DNA from: Maritimibacter sp. 55A14
Lineage (GTDB): Bacteria; Pseudomonadota; Alphaproteobacteria; Rhodobacterales; Rhodobacteraceae
NCBI RefSeq assembly: GCF_003122205.1
Contig: NZ_QEYE01000003.1
Coordinates: forward strand, 186,001 to 250,000
DNA length: 64,000 nt
Direction of reading: 5' to 3'
The stretch's first letter is position 1. Every line of letters starts with the position of its first letter. The position numbers and the translations under genes are program-made. Shown in pieces: positions 1 to 6,584 of the stretch. A model generated the notes under the pieces. The model was given only the letters and a program-made list of their open reading frames with translations, was not told the origin of the DNA and did no database searches.

Positions 1-159
1 GACAGCATGGGCATTCCCAGGACGCTGACCGCGCTGGGTGTGGAGGATCCAGATCTCGACCGGCTGGTGGCCGAGGCGCTCAAGGATCCATCGGTGGGCG
101 GCAACCCGCGCGAGATGACGGCCGAGAACACGCGGGCGCTTTTCGAGGCATGCCTCTGA
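1..159 (+). CDS. Iron-containing alcohol dehydrogenase, C-terminal end (partial)
   Basis: The window opens inside a reading frame that runs 52 codons to TGA at 157-159. The tail has the pattern that closes group III iron-dependent alcohol dehydrogenases: a helix with GVEDPDLDRLVAEAL, then a D-P-S-V-G-G-N-P-R segment and a final helix ending LFEACL. The NPR signature near the end is typical of this family, which oxidises alcohols or reduces aldehydes with NAD(P)H. The catalytic, metal-binding part lies upstream of the window, so the substrate cannot be judged. A strong hairpin follows about 100 bp downstream. Confidence 0.72.
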   Translation, partial: DSMGIPRTLTALGVEDPDLDRLVAEALKDPSVGGNPREMTAENTRALFEACL

Positions 160-257
160 CGGGGCGCACCTCTTGCGGACAGGCCGCGCCGGAAACAGGA
201 TCGACGGAACCCGACACCGCGCGGCACCCTTGCGCATAACACCAGATGCCGAAGTAA

Positions 258-281
258 AACGCCGGCCCGAAGGCCGGCGTT
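258..281. terminator. Bidirectional rho-independent terminator
   Basis: A perfect 10-bp stem (258-267 with 272-281) surrounds a CGAA tetraloop. It is followed on the plus strand by CCTGTTTT and on the minus strand by TTTTACTT. It lies between the plus-strand dehydrogenase and the convergent minus-strand ammonium transporter operon, so it can serve both. Confidence 0.8.
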
Positions 282-304
282 CCTGTTTTGAAGAGGATGG
301 GGCG

Positions 305-532
305 CTATTCCGCCTCCTCCGCAAAGACCCGCTGCAATCGCTCCGGGCTCCGTGCGGCCGACTCGTCGGCCTCCATCTCCTTCCCCTCGATGCGCATTTG
401 CAGGACATGAAAGCCCAACCAGAAGATCAGGCCCAACAGGAAGAGCGTGAACTCCGTGCCCACCATCGGATAGATCGGGCCAAGCTGCGAAAGGTCGGCA
501 CCCGACCAGGTTTCCACAATTGTCGTCGACAT
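305..532 (-). CDS. Small single-pass membrane protein, partner of the ammonium transporter
   Basis: This 75-residue protein has one hydrophobic helix at about residues 27-48 (TLFLLGLIFWLGF core) and a charged C-terminal tail rich in Glu. The start is well supported by AAGGAGGG eight bases before the ATG. It begins 14 bp after the stop of the amt gene, so the two are almost certainly co-transcribed, and the bidirectional terminator follows. Small membrane proteins next to amt are found in Rhodobacteraceae. Its biochemical role is unknown to me; an accessory or stabilising role for Amt is inference from position only. Confidence 0.75.
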   Translation of the reverse strand: MSTTIVETWSGADLSQLGPIYPMVGTEFTLFLLGLIFWLGFHVLQMRIEGKEMEADESAARSPERLQRVFAEEAE

Positions 533-546
533 GGGTCAAACCCTCC

Positions 547-1980
547 TTATGTCAGTAGGCCAAGGCGCTTGGCCTCGGCAATATCGGCTTCGGAAACCTG
601 GATCGCATCGCGCTCATCGGCCATGTCCTCGCTCATGTCGAGGCCCACGAGTTCCACTGCCAGCGGCACCCTGAGCATCCCCATACTCTTGAGGATGTTG
701 GAGACGACGAAGGCGGGCAGGAAGCCCAGAACGCCGAACATGATGATCGCGCCCATCAACTGGCCCCAGGGGGTGATGAACGCGGTTTCGGCGTGATATC
801 CAGCCGTGGCCGGATGCCCCCAAAGCACGAAGCCCGCGATCACCAGACCGATGAAGCCCGCATAGCCGTGCACGGCTATCGCCCCCACCGGATCGTCGAT
901 CTTGAACCTGCGCTCCACCCAGAAATGCAGCTTGTAGGCGCAGACCGCCCCGATCCCGCCAATGAGCATGGCCTGAATCGGATGGTAAAGGTCGTTGCCG
1001 GCCGACGCGGCAATGATCCCCGCGAGACCGCAGGAGTAGGTCCAGAACGCTTCGCCCTTCGAGACCACATAACCCGCGATCAGACCGCCCGACAGCGACA
1101 TCAGGAAATTGAACACGATGGCGGAAAGCGTGGTTGGCGTGAGGTAGATCGTCGTGGCGGTGAATGTGCCCTCGGCCGCGCCGATGGCGTCGGAGCCGAT
1201 GATCGGCACGTTGCACGCCACGTAGAAGCCCCAGAATCCGGTATAGATCAGGAAGAGCCCGATCGTGACCAGCCACTTGTTGTGCGGGTTGATGTTGCGC
1301 GGTGTCCCGTCGGGGGCGAACTTACCGATCCGTGCGCCCAGCGGCACGATCACACCGAGGGCAAACCCGCCGGCAATCGCGTGGATCACGCCCGAGGCAT
1401 AGGCGTCGTGATAGCCCAGTTGCGTGACCATCCAGCCGTCCGGGTGCCAGCCCCAGGCCGCGTCGATGATCCAGGTGAAGGAGCCGATGACGACCGCAAG
1501 GATCCAGAAGGCCGAGGGACGGATGCGTTCGATGGTTGCGCCCGAGACGATGGAGGCCGCCGTCCAGGAGAACAGCAGGAACGCCGCCCAGAACACGCCG
1601 TTCAGCCGCGCCCAGAAGCTGTTGCCGAGTTCGACGCCATAACCCATCGTTGGGCCGGTGTCGTTGACGCCGGGACCGCCCAGATGGGTGCCCATCAACT
1701 CGCCCCAGGGTACGGCGTTGTCACTCTGGGTGATGCCGCCGGTGATTCCGGGGCCATTGGGGAAGGCGAAGTAGATCCACCAGCCGAAGAAGAAGAAGGT
1801 CACGGTGACCAGCGGAATGAGCATGGTGTTCTTCATCAGGGTGTGCATGTGGTTCTTGTGGCGGGTGGCCCCCACCTCGTACATGCAGAAGCCGACATGG
1901 ATCAGGAACATTAGCGGGACGGTTACCCAGTAATAGAACTCGGTGAAGATCACTGTCAGCGCACCGATATCGGTATCCAT
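547..1980 (-). CDS. amt: Ammonium transporter, Amt/Mep/Rh family
   Basis: This 477-residue polytopic inner-membrane protein has about 11 predicted helices. The family signature around DAAWGWHPDGW and GVIHAIAGG is present, and so is AVHGYAG, giving the two pore histidines expected in Amt channels. It moves ammonium into the cell. AGGAGGA precedes the ATG. There is an unusual long extracytoplasmic loop near residues 75-115 and a C-terminal cytoplasmic tail of about 35 residues. No glnK/PII gene is adjacent, unlike the common amtB-glnK pair; instead a 75-residue membrane protein follows. The roughly 260-bp upstream gap is AT-rich. I could not find a clean sigma-54 or NtrC site in it. Confidence 0.95.
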   Translation of the reverse strand: MDTDIGALTVIFTEFYYWVTVPLMFLIHVGFCMYEVGATRHKNHMHTLMKNTMLIPLVTVTFFFFGWWIYFAFPNGPGITGGITQSDNAVPWGELMGTHLGGPGVNDTGPTMGYGVELGNSFWARLNGVFWAAFLLFSWTAASIVSGATIERIRPSAFWILAVVIGSFTWIIDAAWGWHPDGWMVTQLGYHDAYASGVIHAIAGGFALGVIVPLGARIGKFAPDGTPRNINPHNKWLVTIGLFLIYTGFWGFYVACNVPIIGSDAIGAAEGTFTATTIYLTPTTLSAIVFNFLMSLSGGLIAGYVVSKGEAFWTYSCGLAGIIAASAGNDLYHPIQAMLIGGIGAVCAYKLHFWVERRFKIDDPVGAIAVHGYAGFIGLVIAGFVLWGHPATAGYHAETAFITPWGQLMGAIIMFGVLGFLPAFVVSNILKSMGMLRVPLAVELVGLDMSEDMADERDAIQVSEADIAEAKRLGLLT

Positions 1981-2243
1981 TCAGTTGTCCTCCTGTTGGA
2001 CTTTGTACCCGTTTTTCAGGGATTTATGCAGTGCAGCCCCAAAATTGGAACTATTTTGATTCAGAAGTGAGGCCGACCCTACACCAAAACTGTTCCAAAA
2101 TCACGCGTTTTCGGGAAATCTTCTGATCCAAACTGGACCGCATTTTCTTGAGATGAAACAAATCGGCAATGTATGAAACAAATCGGCTATCCCGCACACG
2201 CGCTGCGCGGTTGCGGCAGGCGCGGCTCCACCCTCGCGCGTGT

Positions 2244-3077
2244 TCAGCCTTCGGAGACGACGGCCTGCAAATCGAAGATTGGCAGGAGGATTGCCAGAAC
2301 GATGACCAGCACCATGCCGCCCACCACCATCATCAGCAGCGGGTCCAGCAGGGCCGCGACGCGCTTGCGTTCATTGGTCAGCCAGGTCTCCACCAGCACC
2401 GCGGCGCGTTCCGTCATCCGGCCCAGCCGCGCCGATTTCTCGCCCGCGTCGATCAGTTGCCGGCAGACCGGCGGGATCAGGCTCATGCGCGCGAGCCCCT
2501 GGCTGAGGCTCTCGCCGGAGCGCACGGCCTCGGCCAGCGCCTCGGCCTCGAAGCCGCCGACCAGCAGGACCCAATTGGCCTGGATCCAGTCGCTGATCGC
2601 CATGACCACGCGGGTCAGGTCCGGCAGCGGGCGGCCCGAGACCTCGAACATCGCCACGATCTCGGGTGCGACATTGGTCATCAGCACGCCGCAGACCAGC
2701 AGCGACACCGCCGCCACAAAAGCCGGGTAGATCAGTGCCGTGGCGAGCTGCGCGCGGTCGGAGCCGACGCTTTCCAGGTAATCCGCCAGCCCCTCGAAGA
2801 CCGAGGCCACGTCGCCCGAGACCTCGCCCGCGCGCACCGCGGCGGTGTAGAAGGGCGGAAAACCCGCATCCGCTATCTCCAGCGCCACCGACAGCGGCTG
2901 ACCGTCGAGCAGCGCCGCCTTGGCCTGCACCGCGGCGGCCTCAATCGAAGGCGAGGTGCCGGAGCTTCGGATCGTCTCCAGCGCGGCTTCGGCGGACAGG
3001 TCGGAGGTCAGCAGAACCGCCATCTGACGGGTGAAGACCGCGCGCATGTCGGCGCTGAGCTTCTGCCGACGTGGACC
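2244..3077 (-). pseudogene. gspF: gspF remnant (type II secretion inner-membrane protein), truncated and internally deleted
   Basis: The recognisable GspF sequence starts at about RRQKLSADMRAVFTRQ and continues through the first GspF domain (FPPFYTAAVRAGEVSGD, then the LIYPAF membrane motif). After NWVLLVGG it jumps straight to EALAEAVRSGESLS of the second domain and runs to the usual C-terminus. The N-terminal cytoplasmic domain is missing. So are about 80-90 residues between the domains, including the start of repeat two. The frame is open up to 3380, but residues encoded above about 3077 are unlike GspF and overlap a coding-looking plus-strand fragment. A functional product is unlikely. 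It sits directly after gspN. Confidence 0.75.
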
Positions 3078-3373
3078 TGCCGTCAGCAGTTTGCGCGCGC
3101 GCCTCGGTCGCGGGCGCTCTGGCCGACGGGCAGAGCGGCACCGCGCGCGCTGCGGCGCTTGCGGTGCGCGGCACGGCCGAACACCAGCTCGCACGCCAGG
3201 CGATGGCGCAGGGCGACTACAGCGCCTCCACCCTGGATATCCTGCGCCGCGCCGACACCGCGATGCGGGAGATGCTGGCACTCGATCCCGATCTCGACCC
3301 GCTGGGCGCGATGTCCGACCGGCGCCGGGAGATCGCCGACGAAATGGTGCTGGTGCACCGGCGCGCCGGCTGA
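3078..3373 (+). pseudogene. 3' end of an unidentified gene, truncated at the gspF junction
   Basis: The plus frame ending with TGA at 3371-3373 encodes about 90 residues that look like real protein (ARQAMAQGDYSASTLDIL, then LALDPDLDPLGAMSDRR). No start with a ribosome binding site exists. The coding character begins just where GspF similarity on the other strand stops (about 3077), so this is probably the tail of a gene whose front was lost in the same rearrangement. It ends 6 bp from the gspN stop, a normal convergent arrangement. I do not recognise the family. Confidence 0.45.
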
Positions 3374-3379
3374 CGGGCA

Positions 3380-4147
3380 TCAGAAGAGCGGCCAGGTCGC
3401 GCCCAGGTCGACCTCACGCCGGATCGTCCAGCCCGCATCCCCCCGTGCGGCATTTCGCGAAAGCGCGCGTTTCCACGCTTCCGGCATTGCGCCGGCATCT
3501 TTGACGGTCATCTCCAGCACCGCGCGGCGCTGCCCGAACCGGCCTTCGATCCGTCCGACGACCTCGACGAGGTCACCGGTCAGGGCAAAGGGCGCGCGCC
3601 AGCCGCCCGAGCCGCCGGAGACCAGCGATATCTCCCCCTCGCCCAGCGCGATCCCGTCAAGCTCCGCACCGAGCCAGCGGGCCTGCGCCGACGCCTCCTC
3701 CAGCGCAGGGGCGGCGTAGTCGATCCGCGCGTCGAACGTCTCGATACGGATCAACCCGCCCGCGCGCATCCCCTCGGCGACCGGGGGCAGGTCGGTGAGC
3801 GCGATCTCCCCCCGACCCGCATCCAGATGCGCCACGCCCCAGGCCGGCGGCAGGCGCAGATCGGCGGCCGCCTCCATCCCGGTGGCATTCAGCGTCACAT
3901 CCCAAACCGCGCCGTCCGCCCCCAACCGGGCAAAACGCCAGCCCAGCGCGGCGGGAACCGGCAGACCCGGCAAGGCCACCGCATCCGCCTGCCCGCGGCC
4001 CAGTTGCGCGGGATCGTCGATCGGCGCGGTCCAGTCCGGCACGGCCTCGGGAGCGAAGCGGCGAAGATGGCCCATGCGCAACTCCGTCGCCAGAACAGCC
4101 GATAGCCCCAGCCCGATGCCCAGCATAAGAAGCAGCACGCGGATCAT
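3380..4147 (-). CDS. gspN: Type II secretion system protein N-like
   Basis: This 255-residue protein has one N-terminal membrane anchor (residues 2-21) followed by a beta-rich periplasmic domain, which fits GspN. It overlaps the gspM stop by 4 bp (ATGA), a normal operon join. GspN is an inner-membrane-anchored accessory of some type II secretion systems. No gspC, D, E, G, H, I, J, K or L is seen on either side, and the following gspF is broken, so the system cannot work from this locus. The call rests on size, topology and position behind gspM more than on strong motifs. Confidence 0.6.
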   Translation of the reverse strand: MIRVLLLMLGIGLGLSAVLATELRMGHLRRFAPEAVPDWTAPIDDPAQLGRGQADAVALPGLPVPAALGWRFARLGADGAVWDVTLNATGMEAAADLRLPPAWGVAHLDAGRGEIALTDLPPVAEGMRAGGLIRIETFDARIDYAAPALEEASAQARWLGAELDGIALGEGEISLVSGGSGGWRAPFALTGDLVEVVGRIEGRFGQRRAVLEMTVKDAGAMPEAWKRALSRNAARGDAGWTIRREVDLGATWPLF

Positions 4148-4605
4148 CGGGCCGGCACCAAAGTCAGATCGGCCTCAACCAGATCCTCCTGCTCGCCGCG
4201 AACCAGGCTGAAAGCGGCCAGCCGGTAGCCCCAATCCGGCGCGACGCGCGACAGCCAGTCGGCAAGCACGGTGAAGCGCACCGCCTCAAACCGCAGGCTG
4301 ATGCCGCCATCGGCGCTGTTGGCAAGTTCGGCCACGTCGTTGCGCAATCCTGCCTCCACCAGGGACTTTTCAACCCCGCTCACCCCGATCGGCGCGGCCG
4401 CGGCGGAAGGGCCCGTCCCCGCGGCCTCGCGCGCCTGTTCCTCGGTCAGGAAGATCGTCGCCTGTTCGGCCACCCAGCGTTCCAGCGCCGTGGCCTCAGC
4501 AGCCATGCGCCGCGCATCGACCCGCGCCTCGGCCAGCGGCTGCACGAGGCCGAAGACCGCACCCGCGGGCAGCGCGACCAGCGCCAGGCCCGATCCGCGC
4601 GCCAT
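4144..4605 (-). CDS. gspM: Type II secretion system protein M-like
   Basis: This 153-residue protein has a membrane helix at about residues 7-22, then a coiled-coil-like helix (ARVDARRMAAEATALERWVAEQ is part of it), then a ferredoxin-like domain with VEKSLVEAGLRNDV and a phi-R-F-E-A-V-R-F strand, typical of GspM. The short cytoplasmic N-terminus of GspM proteins is nearly absent. The region upstream (4606-4772) contains no gspL, the usual partner, only about 165 bp without a gene. This supports the view that the secretion operon has been eroded. Confidence 0.65.
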   Translation of the reverse strand: MARGSGLALVALPAGAVFGLVQPLAEARVDARRMAAEATALERWVAEQATIFLTEEQAREAAGTGPSAAAAPIGVSGVEKSLVEAGLRNDVAELANSADGGISLRFEAVRFTVLADWLSRVAPDWGYRLAAFSLVRGEQEDLVEADLTLVPAR

Positions 4606-4772
4606 CTCAGGCCCGCCGCCGATATGCGGATCCGTTGACCATGTTTTCCGCTGTCCAGTCCATTCCGGGGCGCAGCCGCCAACCCAAGTTTCGTCAGATC
4701 GTCAGATCGAATAGGCAATCTATGCAACGCGCCCGCCCCGGTTTCAAGCAACGGCGCGAACCGTCGTGACCG

Positions 4773-5651
4773 TTACCGGCCGGCCAGGAACTCCGCCACA
4801 GCTGCGCCAATGGCCTCTGGCGCGTCCTCCTGGATGAAATGCAGCCCCGGCACGGCGACCTCGGTGACATTCGGCCAGCCGCGCACCATCTCGCGCATTC
4901 GCCCGGTCAGGATCATACCCGGATCGGCGTTGATGAAGAGCTTGGGTGCGTCCCAGTCGGCCATGAAGGCGGCATTGGCCTCGACTTCCGCGACCACCTC
5001 AGCCGGTTCGCCGGCCAGCGGCAACTCGCGCGGCCAGACCAGGGTGGGGCGGCGCGAGGCTCCCGGTTTCAGATAGGGTGCCCGGTAGCGCGCCATCTCC
5101 AGGTCGCTCAGATCGCGCAGGATGCTGGCGGGCAGCACGTTCTCCACGAAAATATTCTTCTCCAGCACCAGGCTCTCGCCCGCGCTGCTGCGGAAGCCCC
5201 GGAATATCTCATGCGCGCTTTCGGGGAAGTCCGACCAGTCCATGGGGGCGACGATCGTCTCCATCAGCGCCAGCGCCGGCACCTCGCCCGGATGCAGCCG
5301 CGCGCGCCGCATCGCCAGCGCGCCGCCCCAGTCGTGCCCGACCAGTACCGACGGCCCCATATCCATCGCCTCGAACCAGCGGTCGAGCCATCCGGCATGG
5401 CTGAGGAAACGATAGTCACTCTGCGGATCGGGGCCGCTATCGCCCATACCCATCAGGTCGGGCGCGAGGCAGCGATAGCCCGCCGCCGCCACCGCCGGCA
5501 TCACGTTGCGCCACAAGTAGGAGGAGGTCGGATTGCCATGCAGGAACACCACCGGCGGGCCCTCGCCTGTCTCGGCATGGGTCATGAACGTGTCGCCCAG
5601 CGCGGTCCGGTGGCGTGCATGCGGGTCCTGGGGGTCGGGCGTTTCGGTCAT
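4773..5651 (-). CDS. Haloalkane dehalogenase, type II (LinB/DhaA-like alpha/beta hydrolase)
   Basis: This 292-residue alpha/beta hydrolase contains the full haloalkane dehalogenase set. The halide-binding pair is N40 (HGNPTSSYLWR) and W108, the nucleophile is D107 (GHDWGG), the catalytic acid is E131 after strand six (LMETIVAP), and the base is H271 (LHFIQED). The acid position and the RRPTLVWPRELP and FINADPG segments match the HLD-II subfamily best, close to LinB. The enzyme hydrolyses carbon-halogen bonds of alkyl halides to alcohol plus halide. GGAGG precedes the ATG. It follows the isochorismatase-like gene on the same strand after 94 bp and may be the last gene of that run. Natural substrate unknown. 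Confidence 0.93.
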   Translation of the reverse strand: MTETPDPQDPHARHRTALGDTFMTHAETGEGPPVVFLHGNPTSSYLWRNVMPAVAAAGYRCLAPDLMGMGDSGPDPQSDYRFLSHAGWLDRWFEAMDMGPSVLVGHDWGGALAMRRARLHPGEVPALALMETIVAPMDWSDFPESAHEIFRGFRSSAGESLVLEKNIFVENVLPASILRDLSDLEMARYRAPYLKPGASRRPTLVWPRELPLAGEPAEVVAEVEANAAFMADWDAPKLFINADPGMILTGRMREMVRGWPNVTEVAVPGLHFIQEDAPEAIGAAVAEFLAGR

Positions 5652-5745
5652 GTCTGCCTCCGGTCTCCGGTTGCGCTGCCGTCAGCCTGCGAGCGCGCGG
5701 CGGGCGCTGTCAAACGGCTTTGCCCGGCCATCGCGCAAATCGGCG

Positions 5746-6282
5746 TTACTTGACCAGCCGGAGCGCCTCGCGGAAGGCCGGATGGCGGGCGTCGTGCAAC
5801 CATTCGAAGACCGCCATTTCCGTTGTCACCAGATCGGCGCCATGCGCAGCCATCCGCGCCAGCGCAGCGTCCCGGTTCACGGGGCTGCGCGCGCCCACCG
5901 CATCGGCCACCACATGCACCTCACGGCCTGCCGCGATCAGCCCCAGCACAGTCTGCATCACGCAGACATGCGCCTCGCAGCCGGCCACGACCACCGATTT
6001 CGCGGGCATCGCCTCCAGCAGATCGCTGCCGGCGCAGGCGTCGAAGACCGTCTTGCGCAGCACCGGCTTGCCGGCGAGAACCGCGTCCAGATCGGCGACG
6101 GTACGGCCCAACCCTTCGGGGTTCTGTTCGGTCACCAGCACCGGCAGCCCCAGCAGGTCCGCCGCACGCACCAGCCGTTCGGCATCGGCAAGGACCGAGG
6201 CGCCCTCGTGGATCTCGGGCATCAGCCGCGCCTGAAGATCGACCACCAGCAGGGCGGTGTCCGCGGCCCTCATCCGTGGCAT
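5746..6282 (-). CDS. Isochorismatase-family cysteine hydrolase
   Basis: This 178-residue protein has the isochorismatase-like fold and triad: Asp in LLVVDLQ (D15), Lys in VLRKTVFD, and Cys in GCEAHVCVMQT. It resembles the YcaC/nicotinamidase-like single-domain hydrolases that cleave amides or related C-N bonds. It lies 53 bp after the MoaD-like gene and before the dehalogenase, all in one direction. A link with the molybdenum hydroxylase (for instance turnover of an N-heterocycle) is only suggested by position. The substrate cannot be read from the sequence. Confidence 0.85.
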   Translation of the reverse strand: MPRMRAADTALLVVDLQARLMPEIHEGASVLADAERLVRAADLLGLPVLVTEQNPEGLGRTVADLDAVLAGKPVLRKTVFDACAGSDLLEAMPAKSVVVAGCEAHVCVMQTVLGLIAAGREVHVVADAVGARSPVNRDAALARMAAHGADLVTTEMAVFEWLHDARHPAFREALRLVK

Positions 6283-6335
6283 GGCGCGCCCTCCGCTTGC
6301 GTGGGGCCGGGATGTGCCGCACGGCGCATCCGCAT

Positions 6336-6581
6336 TCAGCCGCCCTTGAGGCGGCTGAGCAGGACCACCTCGCTGTCGGGTTCGATTGGGGTGAACCAGC
6401 TATCGTTATAAACCCGGCCGTCGATGGCCACCGACACGCCCCGGTCAAGCTGCGGACGCAGGCCGGGAAAATCGGCGGCCAGCCCGTCGAGCAGCTCGCG
6501 CAGGTTGCCGGCCTCCACCTCCACCTCGGTCCGATCCCCGGTGAAGGCGGCGAGCGAGCCCCATATGCGCACCTTGACCAT
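6336..6581 (-). CDS. MoaD/ThiS-family ubiquitin-like sulfur carrier
   Basis: This 81-residue beta-grasp protein ends in the required Gly-Gly (LSRLKGG), so it can be adenylated and thiocarboxylated. It starts 3 bp after the stop of the molybdenum-hydroxylase large subunit and is surely in its operon. MoaD supplies sulfur for the dithiolene of molybdopterin. A dedicated copy inside a hydroxylase operon suggests a role in cofactor supply or maturation for this enzyme. No MoaE, MoeB or ThiF-like activating partner is nearby, so it must share one from elsewhere. Confidence 0.8.
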   Translation of the reverse strand: MVKVRIWGSLAAFTGDRTEVEVEAGNLRELLDGLAADFPGLRPQLDRGVSVAIDGRVYNDSWFTPIEPDSEVVLLSRLKGG

Positions 6582-6584
6582 CGC

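Noticed and set aside
173-796. Long plus-strand open frame over the amt operon
   Set aside because: It is antisense to the well-supported small membrane protein and Amt genes, its composition is a GC-rich shadow, and it has no ribosome site or family match.
1981-2243. Sigma-54 promoter or NtrC sites before amt
   Set aside because: I looked for TGGCAC-N5-TTGC and NtrC-like palindromes on the correct strand and found only poor matches.
4606-4772. End of a gspL or gspK gene before gspM
   Set aside because: A 25-codon frame ending RPGMDWTAENMVNG...RRRA stops 1 bp before gspM, but it is too short and has no match to GspL or GspK that I can support.
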